This document shows, piece by piece, positions 33,097 to 46,725 of a DNA stretch of 64,000 bases (its first letter is position 1; every line of letters starts with the position of its first letter). The DNA is from Nemopilema nomurai (lineage: Eukaryota > Cnidaria > Scyphozoa > Rhizostomeae > Rhizostomatidae). The position numbers and the translations under genes were made by a program. Under the pieces are notes generated by a model. It was given only the letters and a program-made list of their open reading frames with translations. It was not told the DNA's origin and did not search any database. The stretch is from NCBI GenBank assembly GCA_003864495.1, contig ML133387.1:834600-898599 (forward strand), read 5' to 3'.

Positions 33097-34995
33097 CAAT
33101 TAAAAAGATGAAACAGGGAAAGCAGCTGGGCCCTCGAATATAGATCTAGAACTCAAAACTGCTAGTGCGTAGATTTGGGTTTCAATAAAAATTAAACACT
33201 TTCATTAAACGTCTCATCACAAGCGGTTGCTGTAAAATGGCAGTGCATGCAGAAGCAACTACTCGATTGCAATAATTCAGGGAATGTTGTAAACTATTGA
33301 CTGGAACAATGTTAACATTGAAGGTGAAATCTCATCGAATTATAGGAGCCGTGTAACGGAAAGGATTTTACAAGCCAGTGAAACACTGGCATAAGGATAA
33401 CACAAAATAGTAGTTTTGAGAAGGACCAAAAAACCTATGGTGAGAAAGATGGGCAGGCTGAAACTGAGACATTAGAGGATCGCTGCTACGTTCATGGATA
33501 TGCTAGGCTTGGAACAAATGGTAGATATACTTTAAAGAAAAAGTCTTGAGTTGCTTTCAGTACATATTCGAAAGAAGCAAGGACTTTATATTTTGAAGAC
33601 AGAAGCTGACTCTTTTGGTTGGATGAAAGAGCAAAAACAACCGACAAAGTCACGATAAAAAGCAACCTTGAAGAGGAAACAAAGAATTGCAGCTAAACGA
33701 CGAAGGACGAGCAAAAGAGAGAGAAATGCCACAAGATAAACAAAATAATTGTTTCAGGCCACGAATCAACCCATCCAACCACTTCCAACTCGACCAAAAA
33801 GCATTCAAAATGCAAGAATGTTTTAAGGATAATGAAGATGTTAAGGGCTATGGAAAGGTAATGAAGATGATGATCAAGATGACGATGAAGATTAGGTTAT
33901 GATGAAGATGATGATCAACATGATGAAGATGAAATTCTAGCAATTAAAAAACGAGGAGAGAGAAATAGAAGTGAAACAATGTTTATATCAACGAACTTAC
34001 AATTCAAAAAGAATAACCTCAAAACCAAGACTGTACTACGACCCTCACCTAACTCGCCAAGGACCGACCGACCAAAAATAACTCTTTTATACATCTGAGT
34101 AAGCCATCCTTAAGTTGTCACGGGAAAAAGCAACCTTGAAGAAGAAACAAAGAAGTGCAGCTAAACGACGAAGGAAGAGCAAAAAAGAGAGAAATGCCGC
34201 AAGGGCAAAAACAAACTGTTTCAGGCCACAAATCAACAAATCCAATAACTACCAACTTGACCAAACAGTATACAAACTTCAAGACGATGATGAGGATGAT
34301 GAGGATGATGAAGAATTTTAAGGGCCAAGGAAAGGTTATCAAGATGATGATCAAGATGACCATGAAGATTAGGTTATGATGAAGATGATGAGCAACATGA
34401 TGAAGATAAAATCCTAACAATTACAAAAAGAAGAGAGAGAAATAGAAGTGCAACAATGTTTGTATCAACGAACTTCCAATTCAAAAAGAATAACCTCAAA
34501 ACCAAGACTGTACTACGACCCTCACCTAACTCGCCAAGGACCGACCGACCAAAAATAACTCTTTTATACATCCTAGTAAGCCATCCTTGAGTTGTCAGCC
34601 CTTCAAATGTTCTATGCAGTAAAAAACAAAGATGATTATCAAGCAACAACCTTGAGAGCTTAAACGATTTTCAAATAAAAGCTCAAAACTTTAAAACTCT
34701 CAGTATCAGATCAATATAATGATGTAAGAGATGGGAAAGAATCCAGTGTGGAACAGCTGTGAAAGGGTCATAAATGCTCTTCTCAAACTAGCATCAGTAT
34801 GCCCAAAGGTGTAAAAAAGAAACGATAAACGAGAAGGACAGGTTGAGAGTAGATTCTAACGAAAGGATAGGAGAAGAATATGCAACGGACACGTGATGAC
34901 AATCTTCGACGAAGAGATTAAATGAAATGAGAATACTAAGGATGAAATTGTACGAGCACTCATTGAGTAGGTCGTTGGAGAGTATAAATTAAAAG
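33097..34995 (+). repeat. 1.9 kb tandem repeat, unit 1
   Basis: Full unit of ~1899 bp from caattaaaaagatgaaacag to the next occurrence. It has two related inner modules: A at ~33662 and B at ~34130. Module A reads in the frame of B but is stopped by TAA. GAT/ATG-rich triplet runs close each module. Confidence 0.93.
34103..34321 (+). pseudogene. Basic-plus-acidic reading frame, module B of unit 1
   Basis: An open frame of 72 codons between TAA at 34100 and TAA at 34319-34321. It has a very basic first half (KKKQRSAAKRRRKSKKER), a middle NCFRPQIN...NYQLDQTVYKLQ, and an acidic tail of Asp/Glu. There is no in-frame ATG, so it is not a free-standing gene. It could be an exon-like fossil of a nuclear-type protein. 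Module A encodes the same basic segment (KRKQRIAAKRRRTSKRER) but stops soon after. I do not recognise a family, and repeat amplification may have preserved the frame by chance. Confidence 0.4.
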
Positions 34996-36892
34996 CAATT
35001 AAAAAGATGAAACAGGGAAAGCAGCTGGGCCCTCGAATATAGATCTAGAACTCAAAACTGCTAGTGCGTAGATTTGGGTTTCAATAAAAATTAAACACTT
35101 TCATCAAACGTCTCATCACAAGCGGTTGCTGTAAAATGGCAGTGCATGCAGAAGCAACTACTCGATTGCAATAATTCAGGGAATGTTGTAAACTATTGAC
35201 TGGAACAATGTTAACATTGAAGGTGAAATCTCATCGAATTATAGGAGCCGTGTAACGGAAAGGATTTTACAGGCCAGTGAAACACTGGCATAAGGATAAC
35301 ATAAAATAGTAGTTTTGAGAAGGACCAAAAAACCTATGGTGAGAAAGATGGGCAGGCTGAAACTGAGACATTAGAGGATCGCTGCTACGTTCATGGATAT
35401 GCTAGGCTTGGAACAAATGGTAGATATACTTTAAAGAAAAAGTCTTGAGTTGCTTTCAGTACATATTCGAAAGAAGCAAGGACTTTATATTTTGAAGACA
35501 GAAGCTGACTCTTTTGGTTGGATGAAAGAGCAAAAACAACCGACAAAGTCACGATAAAAAGCAACCTTGAAGAGGAAACAAAGAATTGCAGCTAAACGAC
35601 GAAGGACGAGCAAAAGAGAGAGAAATGCCACAAGATAAACAAAATAATTGTTTCAGGCCACAATCAACCCATCCAACCACTTCCAACTCGACCAAAAAGC
35701 ATTCAAAATGCAAGAATGTTTTAAGGATAATGAAGATGTTAAGGGCTATGGAAAGGTAATGAAGATGATGATCAAGATGACGATGAAGATTAGGTTATGA
35801 TGAAGATGATGATCAACATGATGAAGATGAAATCCTAACAATTACAAAACGAGGAGAGAGAAATAGAAGTGAAACAATGTTTATATCAACGAACTTACAA
35901 TTGAAAAAGAATAACCTCAAAACGAAGACTGTACTACGACCCTCACCTAACTCGCCAAGGACCGACCGACCAAAAATAACTCTTTTATACATCTGAGTAA
36001 GCCATCCTTAAGTTGTCACGGGAAAAAGCAACCTTGAAGAAGAAACAAAGAAGTGCAGCTAAACGACGAAGGACGAGCAAAAAAGAGAGAAATGCCGCAA
36101 GGGCAAAAACAAACTGTTTCAGGCCACAAATCAACCCATCCAATAACTACCAACTCGACCAAACAGTATACAAACTTCAAGACGATGATGAGGATGATGA
36201 GGATGATGAAGATTTTTAAGGGCCAAGGAAAGGTTATCAAGATGATGATCAAGATGACCATGAAGATTAGGTTATGATGAAGATGATGATCAACACGATG
36301 AAGATAAAATCCTAACAATTACAAAACAAAGAGAGAGAAATAGAAGTGCAACAATGTTTGTATCAACGAACTTCCAATTCAAAAAGAATAACCTCAAAAC
36401 CAAGACTGTACTACGACCCTCACCTAACTCGCCAAGGACCGACCGACCAAAAATAACTCTTTTATACATCCTAGTAAGCCATCCTTGAGTTGTCAGCCCT
36501 TCAAATGTTCTATGCAGTAAAAAACAAAGATGATTATCAAGCAACAACCTTGAGAGCTTAAACGATTTTCAAATAAAAGCTCAAAACTTTAAAACTCTCA
36601 GTATCAGATCAATATAATGATGTAAGAGATGGGAAAGAATCCAGTGTGGAACAGCTGTGAAAGGGCCATAAATGCTCTTTCAAACTAGCATCAGTATGCC
36701 CAAAGGTGTAAAAAAGAAACGATAAACGAGAAGGACAGGTGGAGAGTAGATTCTAACGAAAGGATAGGAGAAGAATATGCAACGGACACGTGATGACAAT
36801 CTTCGACGAAGAGATTAAATGAAATGAGAATACTAAGGATGAAATTGTACGAGCACTCATTGAGTAGGTCGTTGGAGAGTATAAATTAAAAG
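34996..36892 (+). repeat. 1.9 kb tandem repeat, unit 2
   Basis: ~1897 bp. Module A is at 35561 and B at 36028. Near-identical to unit 1, with scattered substitutions and single-base indels. Confidence 0.93.
36001..36219 (+). pseudogene. Basic-plus-acidic reading frame, module B of unit 2
   Basis: Same frame as at 34103-34321, with RRRTSKKER in the basic half and a DEDF end. No ATG. Confidence 0.4.
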
Positions 36893-38785
36893 CAATTAAA
36901 AAATGAAACAGGGAAAGCAGCTGGGCCCTCGAATATAGATCTAGAACTCAAAACTGCTAGTGCGTAGATTTGGGTTTCAATAAAAATTAAACACTTTCAT
37001 CAAACGTCTCATCACAAGCGGTTGCTGTAAAATGGCAGTGCATGCAGAAGCAACTACTCGATTGCAATAATTCAGGGAATGTTGTAAACTATTGACTGGA
37101 ACAATGTTAACATTGAAGGTGAAATCTCATCGAATTATAGGAGCCGTGTAACGGAAAGGATTTTACAGGCCAGTGAAACACTGGCATAAGGATAACACAA
37201 AATAGTAGTTTTGAGAAGGACCAAAAAACCTATGGTGAGAAAGATGGGCAGGCTGAAACTGAGACATTAGAGGATCGCTGCTACGTTCATGGATATGCTA
37301 GGCTTGGAACAAATGGTAGATATACTTTAAAGAAAAAGTCTTGAGTTGCTTTCAGTACATATTCGAAAGAAGCAAGGACTTTATATTTTGAAGACAGAAG
37401 CTGACTCTTTTGGTTGGATGAAAGAGCAAAAACAACCGACAAAGTCACGATAAAAAGCAACCTTGAAGAGGAAACAAAGAATTGCAGCTAAACGACGAAG
37501 GACGAGCAAAAGAGAGAGAAATGCCACAAGATAAACAAAATAATTGTTTCAGGCCACAAGTCAACCCATCCAACCACTTCCAACTCGACCAAAAAGCATT
37601 CAAAATGCAAGAATGTTTTAAGGATAATGAAGATGTTAAGGGCTATGGAAAGGTAATGAAGATGATGATCAAGATGACGATGAAGATTAGGTTATGATGA
37701 AGATGATGATCAACATGATGAAGATGAAATCCTAACAATTACAAAACGAGAGAGAGAAATAGAAGTGAAACAATGTTTATATCAACGATCTTACAATTGA
37801 AAAAGAATAACCTCAAAACGAAGACTGTACTACGACCTCACCTAACTCGCCAAGGACCGACCGACCAAAAATAACTCTTTTATACATCTGAGTAAGCCAT
37901 CCTTAAGTTGTCACGGGAAAAAGCAACCTTGAAGAAGAAACAAAGAAGTGCAGCTAAACGACGAAGGACGAGCAAAAAAGAGAGAAATGCCGCAAGGGCA
38001 AAAACAAACTGTTTCAGGCCACAAATCAACCCATCCAATAACTACCAACTCGACCAAACAGTATACAAACTTCAAGACGATGATGAGGATGATGAGGATG
38101 ATGAAGATTTTTAAGGGCCAAGGAAAGGTTATCAAGATGATGATCAAGATGACCATGAAGATTAGGTTATGATGAAGATGATGAGCAACATGATGAAGAT
38201 AAAATCCTAACAATTACAAAACAAAGAGAGAGAAATAGAAGTGCAACAATGTTTGTATCAACGAACTTCCAATTCAAAAAGAATAACCTCAAAACCAAGA
38301 CTGTACTACGACCCTCACCTAACTCGCCAAGGACCGACCGACCAAAAATAACTCTTTTATACATCCTAGTAAGCCATCCTTGAGTTGTCAGCCCTTCAAA
38401 TGTTCTATGCAGTAAAAAACAAAGATGATTATCAAGCAACAACCTTGAGAGCTTAAACGATTTTCAAATAAAAGCTCAAAACTTTAAAACTCTCAGTATC
38501 AGATCAATATAATGATGTAAGAGATGGGAAAGAATCCAGTGTGGAACAGCTGTGAAAGGGCCATAAATGCTCTTTCAAACTAGCATCAGTATGCCCAAAG
38601 GTGTAAAAAGAAACGATAAACGAGAAGGACAGGTGGAGAGTAGATTCTAACGAAAGGATAGGAGAAGAATATGCAACGGACACGTGATGACAATCTTCGA
38701 CGAAGAGATTAAATGAAATGAGAATACTAAGGATGAAATTGTACGAGCACTCATTGAGTAGGTCGTTGGAGAGTATAAATTAAAA
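36893..38785 (+). repeat. 1.9 kb tandem repeat, unit 3
   Basis: ~1893 bp. Module A is at 37457 and B at 37923. Confidence 0.93.
37896..38114 (+). pseudogene. Basic-plus-acidic reading frame, module B of unit 3
   Basis: Same as the copy in unit 2. No ATG. Confidence 0.4.
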
Positions 38786-40681
38786 CAATTAAAAAGATGA
38801 AACAGGGAAAGCAGCTGGGCCCTCGAATATAGATCTAGAACTCAAAACTGCTAGTGCGTAGATTTGGGTTTCAAATAAAAATTAAACACTTTCATCAAAC
38901 GTCTCATCACAAGCGGTTGCTGTAAAATGGCAGTGCATGCAGAAGCAACTACTCGATTGCAATAATTCAGGAATGTTGTAAACTATTGACTGGAACAATG
39001 TTAACATTGAAGGTGAAATCTCATCGAATTATAGGAGCCGTGTAACGGAAAGGATTTTACAGGCCAGTGAAACACTGGCATAAGGATAACACAAAATAGT
39101 AGTTTTGCGAAGGACCAAAAAACCTATGGTGAGAAAGATGGGCAGGCTGAAACTGAGACATTAGAGGATCGCTGCTACGTTCATGGATATGCTAGGCTTG
39201 GAACAAATGGTAGATATACTTTAAAGAAAAAGTCTTGAGTTGCTTTCAGTACATATTCGAAAGAAGCAAGGACTTTATATTTTGAAGACAGAAGCTGACT
39301 CTTTTGGTTGGATGAAAGAGCAAAAACAACCGACAAAGTCACGATAAAAAGCAACCTTGAAGAGGAAACAAAGAATTGCAGCTAAACGACGAAGGACGAG
39401 CAAAAGAGAGAGAAATGCCACAAGATAAACAAAATAATTGTTTCAGGCCACAAGTCAACCCATCCAACCACTTCCAACTCGACCAAAAAGCATTCAAAAT
39501 GCAAGAATGTTTTAAGGATAATGAAGATGTTAAGGGCTATGGAAAGGTAATGAAGATGATGATCAAGATGACGATGAAGATTAGGTTATGATGAAGATGA
39601 TGATCAACATGATGAAGATGAAATCCTAACAATTACAAAACGAGGAGAGAGAAATAGAAGTGAAACAATGTTTATATCAACGATCTTACAATTGAAAAAG
39701 AATAACCTCAAAACGAAGACTGTACTACGACCTCACCTAACTCGCCAAGGACCGACCGACCAAAAATAACTCTTTTATACATCTGAGTAAGCCATCCTTA
39801 AGTTGTCACGGGAAAAAGCAACCTTGAAGAAGAAACAAAGAAGTGCAGCTAAACGACGAAGGACGAGCAAAAAAGAGGAAATGCCGCAAGGGCAAAAACA
39901 AACTGTTTCAGGCCACAAATCAACCCATCCAATAACTACCAACTCGACCAAACAGTATACAAACTTCAAGACGATGATGAGGATGATGAGGATGATGAAG
40001 ATTTTTAAGGGCCAAGGAAAGGTTATGAAGATGATGATCAAGATGACCATGAAGATTAGGTTATGATGAAGATGATGATCAACATGATGAAGATAAAATC
40101 CTAACAATTACAAAACAAAGAGAGAGAAATAGAAGTGCAACAATGTTTGTATCAACGAACTTCCAATTCAAAAAGAATAACCTCAAAACCAAGACTGTAC
40201 TACGACCCTCACCTAACTCGCCAAGGACCGACCGACCAAAAATAACTCTTTTATACATCCTAGTAAGCCATCCTTGAGTTGTCAGCCCTTCAAATGTTCT
40301 ATGCAGTAAAAAACAAAGATGATTATCAAGCAACAACCTTGAGAGCTTAAACGATTTTCAAATAAAAGCTCAAAACTTTAAAACTCTCAGTATCAGATCA
40401 ATATAATGATGTAAGAGATGGGAAAGAATCCAGTATGGAACAGCTGTGAAAGGGCCATAAATGCTCTTCTCAAACTAGCATCAGTATGCCCAAAGGTGTA
40501 AAAAAGAAACGATAAACGAGAAGGACAGGTGGAGAGTAGATTCTAACGAAAGGATAGGAGAAGAATATGCAACGGACACGTGATGACAATCTTCGACGAA
40601 GAGATTAAATGAAATGAGAATACTAAGGATGAAATTGTACGAGCACTCATTGAGTAGGTCGTGGAGAGTATAAATTAAAAT
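38786..40681 (+). repeat. 1.9 kb tandem repeat, unit 4
   Basis: ~1896 bp. Module A is at 39351 and B at 39818. Its right end runs without a gap into unit copy 3 of the 6.1 kb repeat, whose first ~520 bp are a diverged version of the start of this unit. Confidence 0.93.
39791..40008 (+). pseudogene. Basic-plus-acidic reading frame, module B of unit 4, frameshifted
   Basis: Same module, but one base is lost at aaaagaggaaatgcc (~39875), which shifts the frame after the basic half. The loss of reading frame argues against present-day selection on this sequence. Confidence 0.4.
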
Positions 40682-41495
40682 CAATTAAAAAGATGAAACA
40701 GGGAAAGCAGCTGGGCCCTCGAATATAGATCTAGAACTCAAAACTGCTAGTGCGTAGATTTGGGTTTAAATAAAAATTAAACACTTTCATCAAACGTCTA
40801 CTCACAAAGCGATGGGACGTTTCTTCTACATAGGTGAAAGGCTTACTGTTAGCGGCTGTTGTAAAACGGCAGTGCATGCAAGAGCAACTACTCGATTGCA
40901 ATACTTCAGGTAATGTTGTAAACCATTGACTGGAACAATGTTAACATTGAAGGTCAAATCTCATCGAATTATAGGAGCTGTGTAACGGAAAGGATTTTAC
41001 AGGCCAGTGAAACACTGTCAAAAGGATAACATAAGATGGTAGTTTTGTGAGGGACCGAAAAAACCTATGGTTAGAGAGATGGGCAAGCTGAAACTGAGAC
41101 ACAAGTGGATTACTCATGTGTTGATGGACATGACAGTCTTGAAAGAAATGGTAAATAGGAAAGCAAAACAAAAATGCATTGAGTAGCTTTCAGTACATAT
41201 TTAGGACACAGAAGGATGTCAGGTTTCTCACAACTATCCATCAGCAAGAATAAATCCACTGCTATCTAAGGTGGGTCAGCTATATATATTTCCTTTACCT
41301 TTTAAAAACGAGTGTTTGTGTGAACTGTAAGCATCGAAACCATGCAACAAAATGAAGTCGTTTATTATCAATGGACCAATAATTGGCGTTTGAAAGTTTT
41401 CCGGTAAATCAGCATGAGCAATTGCATGCCATTTCCAGTAAGGCCTGCTTGAAGTGAATCAACCCAGCCATTTCCAACTCAACAAAACAGTATAA

Positions 41496-41618
41496 AAACT
41501 GCAAGGTGATGATGAAGATGATGAAGATTATGATCAAGATGGCGATGAGGATTGTGATGAAGAAGTTGATCTTGAAACTGAACAACAACAAAACAATGAT
41601 AAGATGAAAGGAACGTGA
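41496..41618 (+). pseudogene. Acidic-tail reading-frame fragment (unit copy 3)
   Basis: Same fragment as at 816-938. The offset is one base smaller because of the upstream single-base loss in this copy. Confidence 0.4.
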
Positions 41619-41796
41619 ACTTCTGGCTATGTCCACAAAGTTTACATTCATCTGGTCTTCAAACTCACATTGATTGGTCAAAAACTGGTCCCCCACAACT
41701 TAGATTGGAACTGTTATGATGTTTTTCCCTTGAAATGTCAGCACACTCATCCATCTCTGCTGTAAGAAAATAAAAACACTTGAGGAAGGAAAGTCT

Positions 41797-41837
41797 TTCA
41801 GTTCTGTAGTAATTCAGTTCTGTAGCAATTCAGTTCT
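41797..41837. repeat. 16 bp minisatellite, ~2.6 units
   Basis: Same repeat as at 1117-1173 with one 16 bp unit lost (or gained in the other copies). Confidence 0.85.
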
Positions 41838-42344
41838 TTTCTCTTAGAGTGTAAAAGGGCAACCAAAGTTTCCTAAAAGTTGCTCTCTAGTTTAACCAAT
41901 GAAACAAAAAAACATGTACAGTAAAAACTGGAAGAGAGAAAGAAGAGTGACTGCTGTAAACAAAACTTTCACCTACTGGATAATTGACATTAAGTCTTAG
42001 TCTTTGAAACTCATCTTCACTGTTTAAAGACTGATCTAGTGTCACAAATCCCTGCATCCTTTTATCTTAACAGTTCATGGCAAGGTAGGGCTTGAAAAGC
42101 AAACATTGTCTCATGGAAGAAACGCAAAGTTGTTATGAAGCCAAAACCTTCCAATTTTTCCTGCAACTTTAACACAATAAAGATTTCTTGAATGGCATTC
42201 TTAATTCTTTGCATACACAAAAAGTATGAACCTTAAGCAATGTAAAATTACATGCTTTAAAAGAGAAGCAATCCCTCGTGCCTTCCCTCTGAGGCATTCA
42301 AAGCCCCCGGAAAAGGTTTTTGGCATTGATTTAAAATGTTTACA

Positions 42345-42555
42345 TTGAACCATTTGAAAAGGTTAAGGCAACAGGATTTCATACGAAGGATCATAGAGAG
42401 TGCGGAAAAATAACCGACCCGAGCGGGACTCGAACTCACGACCCTCGACTTTGTACGTCAAGTGCTCTACCAACTGAGCTATCGGGTCATGCTTTCAAGC
42501 CAGCACTCGAGGCCAAGCCATTTATCCGCACTGCCCCTCTCTTGAACCATTTGAA
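42345..42555 (-). mobile_element. tRNA-bearing insertion with 14 bp direct repeats (copy 3)
   Basis: Same insertion as at 1681-1891, with both 14 bp repeats intact, duplicated with the large unit. Confidence 0.65.
42416..42488 (-). tRNA. tRNA-like gene, apparent anticodon ACA (copy 3)
   Basis: Identical to the tRNA-like gene at 1752-1824, within copy 3 of the large unit. Confidence 0.65.
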
Positions 42556-44743
42556 TAATATGTGTTTGGCCATTAAAATTATACATTGAAGGTATTCACA
42601 TTGTTTATCAATGTTTGCATCAATGGTTTCAGCCCTTCATTCTCCCTTAATGCAGGTTCTCTTGGGTATATTCCTAAGTAAGCACACAAAAAGAATTCCT
42701 GTATTGATAAGCACCTTTTTATTTTAGGAACTTCTATGTGTCTTCGCATTCTGTAAAGTAAAGTATCATTTGTACTTGTATATATATTGGTTTCTACCTA
42801 GCATCTGAAGGCAGTTTTTAGGGCACTGAGAAGCCTTATGCTTATTTAGCAGTGTCCTTGTCCTTTTTCCTATATTGACCACACCTTTTGGTTCCTCATG
42901 CCCGGAATTAAAGAGAGCTGGTGACTCTCTGTGAAAGTCAGGTCATGCCAAGGACTCAAAACACAAACCTTTGGGTCTGTAGTCAGTGCCTCTAAAAACT
43001 GAGCCATCATGTCTAGTTTCTTGTGAAAATTTTGTGGTTAATCTCCACTGCTAAACTTTCTGGTAATTCGGCTTTGGGTATTCTGCTGAGAACTAACAAA
43101 GCCCACTCTGTTTTATGGTCTAGTAAAGGTTCTAAAACAGCATTTCAAGCCTTCTTTCCATTACCTATTGCAGGCATGTACATAAAACAAGCATGATAAT
43201 CAACAAGCTTTTAATTTAGACTGCTAAATGCCACACTAGCAAACATCAAACTTTGACTAATCTCCCTTAACTGCTGGGTATTTTGATTTTTGCCCCAAAC
43301 CTTCCCCAACATTTATTTACATTAATCAAAACTGATGTCAAAGTGTGCTCCAACGGTAGAAATCAGTTTTGTTTAAAGGGTTTTTTCCTAAAGGCGTTTT
43401 GGAAATGTTGAGTATTGAAATTGGCAAACATTGTCACCCTGGGATGACATTTTCTCAATAGAAATTTTCTGAAATATGAATAAATATTTTCTCAATAGAA
43501 ATAGAAATAATAAAAAACTTGAGAAGGTACTAATTGAACCAAATCAACAATTAATGACATTACATGGAATAACACTGAATAGCATACTAATAAGATGGGC
43601 ATTTCTAGGATGAAAATTATAATGAAAATACTGATTATTCAGAATGGATCCTTCAACTAAAAAGCTAACTGGCACCAATCATCAGATATCAATTAGGTTA
43701 GATTGACATCTGAGGCCAAATTTGACCAAACACATTGTCCAAAAAGCCAGATTTGGTAAAATTTCTTACAGTCAAGTAATATAGGTCCAATTAAATGTAG
43801 ATATAATCTTTTAACAAACAGTGGAAACCGAAAATATTTTCCAAAGTGACAGCAAAGCGCTTTTGTTGAATGGCAGCTTACATGATATGCCACATTCTAC
43901 ACCACTACATTCAAAACAGCTCTTTTGCTATTCTTACGGGTTTTCCATTTCCAAAAATTGGTCGGCGGTCCGAAAATAGGCCTAGCCTCACTTAAGTTCC
44001 GCGGTGTAACAGCTGTGACCAGCTTATTCCCTTGTCAACCATAGTATTTTGGACATCAAAGGGTGTTAAAAACAGGCACAAACGAGAAATCTGTCGTCAA
44101 AATTGTCAAATGGCAAATTACACTCATTTACAAAGCATTTACACTCAAACAGACAGTCGAGCGATGGCTTGGCTATTTCTATGAAAAAGCTATCACTATG
44201 ACCAACCAACTACTAACTGTTTCGAGTGTTGGCCAACGGTTACCACAGTTCTTCGTCGAATCAGTAGAGTTAATGACTATATTTACCTTGTTATCAGTCA
44301 ATTTAATACGCCTTCCATTTCCTTTGGTGATATCAGGGCAGAACGGTCTCAATTGCTTCCAAAGCAAACCAAACCGAATCGGTCTCGTTTCCAAACATAG
44401 GTATCCTGTAGCTGTGTACGAAGAATGCCGTTACTCTGTTGATGCTTTATCGGCAGTTTCATAGCATCCGCTACGCCCATTGAACACAGGGCATTCCAAA
44501 TGTTATTCTAGGCATACGCATTATCAGCAGAAGCTGTTCTAGTTAACGTTTCTAGAGGCTTCTCCCAGTGCGTAGAATCACAACTCTCCAAACAAACACG
44601 ATTTCGCTTATAGATTCCACAGAACAATACCACCTGTATTCCACCAATAAAGGCTTTTATTGCCACTGTAGATAACGAGTTGAGATGGGTTTCTACCGAC
44701 TGCGTTGCTCAACCTCTATGGACGATCCGAGCCAAAGCTGTCC

Positions 44744-44771
44744 CATGCCCCCCCCCCCAGCCCCCCCCCCC
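44744..44771. repeat. Poly-C tract at a rearrangement pivot (copy 3)
   Basis: Same structure as copy 2. The following ~226 bp segment (44772-44997) matches 27026-27250. Confidence 0.8.
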
Positions 44772-45301
44772 TTCGTCGGAGGCCCTGATGAGGATAGAAC
44801 AGTCTAGGCTGAGGATGTGTCAGCATGACATGATGTGACAATGGAAAGTAGACAAAGGAGTCACTACACCACAATATCCATATCTTCTCTTATAAAGGAT
44901 TGATTGTTTTTGCGAAAAGCTGTGCCAACTTCCCTTCTGGCAATGATACAATACTTCTTTGCATCGTTGACTTCGTAATGACGTTGAGTCAACATCATTT
45001 CGTGGCCGCAAGCAATAGAAATCGGTACCATAATTACAGCAAAATGAGCATGCCTTGGATAGCAAAAAAGTTACGGAAGAGCGTCTCTATATATATATTT
45101 GTCTTTTGATACTTCCGTAGCACAGTGCTCAATACGTTAGCACGTAGAGCGATATATATATATATATATAGGCGTTCCCCTCGACCCACTACATAGTGTA
45201 CTCAATTCTTCGTACACAAAAAGAGCTGAACATCCCATGTTGCAATGCAAAAGGCAGTTGTATCACCATTGAAGTAAAAGAGCAATATTGGTTGGTAGCA
45301 G

Positions 45302-45617
45302 TGAGTTTTGAAGTCCCCCTCTAGCTTCGAAGAACTGCATTTGCCTAGGGTGGCTGCAGAAGCAAGGCTGAGAAAAGAAGAGGCAGAGCTTTGGGAGGAA
45401 ACAATTGCGCTAGATCCTGAAAGGAAAAACTGAGTTTGGATGAAACAAAGCGTGTTCAAACAAAACTTCCAGATTTACAGATCTCAAAGTTCCAGGGCAC
45501 TCATTCAGATTGAATAAGATTCGGGAACCTCTTTCAATATCAAATTGATAAAGCTTCAATTAATGATGAAGCAAGGTTATTATTACCAGAGGAGTTTGTC
45601 ACACCTAAAAATTCGAT
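45302..45617 (+). pseudogene. BEL/Pao gag-type remnant, DUF1759-like (copy 3)
   Basis: Same remnant as at 27555-27870, with the same breaks. The unit runs into satellite ~1.1 kb later, so no pol remnant follows. Confidence 0.6.
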
Positions 45618-45861
45618 GACTTATCTACAACTATCAACTTTAAATACAGGACCAAGTAGTGACTATGTTTCTTCCACACTGCAGGAATTGATAAAAGAGA
45701 AACCTGTGAGACAAGACTACAAATCTGGTCAAACACTGTTAGGGACATCAGTTGGAAACATAAACGTATATGAGATATAAACGTATACGTATATAAACGT
45801 ATTTCATAATAGAGATCAGTGGTGTTGCACAGAGATTTGGCATAAAGGCCAGTCACCACTG

Positions 45862-45935
45862 ACGCTTTTTTCCAGCGTGTCTGAAAATTTCGCGACGACA
45901 CATGCGCAGAAAGAAAAATTTCACGAAAAAAGCGT
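45862..45935. other. CpG-rich inverted repeat / hairpin (copy 3)
   Basis: Same hairpin as at 5260-5333. Confidence 0.6.
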
Positions 45936-46569
45936 TCGCGCATCGATAATGTCGCTTGACGAATAGTTGAAGTAGTTTTTACTTTTCTCAAGCATTATTA
46001 TTCTAGGTAAACTTAGGACAATAGGACTGCATGATTCTAATAATAGGCCTATGCAATATGGCGTTATCACAGCAACCGGAATTTAGTAGAAGTGAAACTG
46101 AATTGCATTTATTTACTTTACATGGTAGACTAGGCAACAATACTTTTTCACAAGGAAACAGAGCCTTTCAGATATCAAGCAGATATCAAGCTTTTCAAAG
46201 ATTTATTCCTCCTTAAATGACAATAAAACAAAATTTTTCTTTTTCTCAAGAACAAAAACTGTAAAAGATCAGGCCAAGACATCATCTTTGTTCTAAAAAT
46301 CTCGCGCGCGCTAAAATTTGGTGGAAATCAGTGGAAATTGGACTGAACAGAATTTTGTACGAACGCTATAAAACAAGGGTAAGTGCAGATTCGGCTTAAA
46401 TTAAGAAGATAATGGAGCAGAGCGGAAGATTCTGCTCAACTTGTCAAAGCCAAGATACAGTGGGATGTCACAACCTTCACTTTTTGTAGAAGCCGTCGGT
46501 AATTTTTTGCCAGTCGGTAAAAGTTGAAACAACTATAACAGCCTGTCGGTATTTCGGGAAAGTAGGGTC

Positions 46570-46725
46570 AAGCTAATAAAAGGCTACCTCCGTTCGACAA
46601 CGAAAGAAGAACGTTTAGACTATCTAATGATAGCTGCATGTTCCAGTGACATTTTAAATCATTTAGATCTTGATGAGGTTGCAGATAGCTGGTCAGTTCT
46701 TAAAACTAGAAGAATAAAGATATAA
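46570..46725 (+). pseudogene. hAT-type transposase C-terminal fragment (copy 3)
   Basis: Same fragment as at 5967-6122, matching copy 1 more closely than copy 2, followed by the same satellite junction. Confidence 0.5.
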
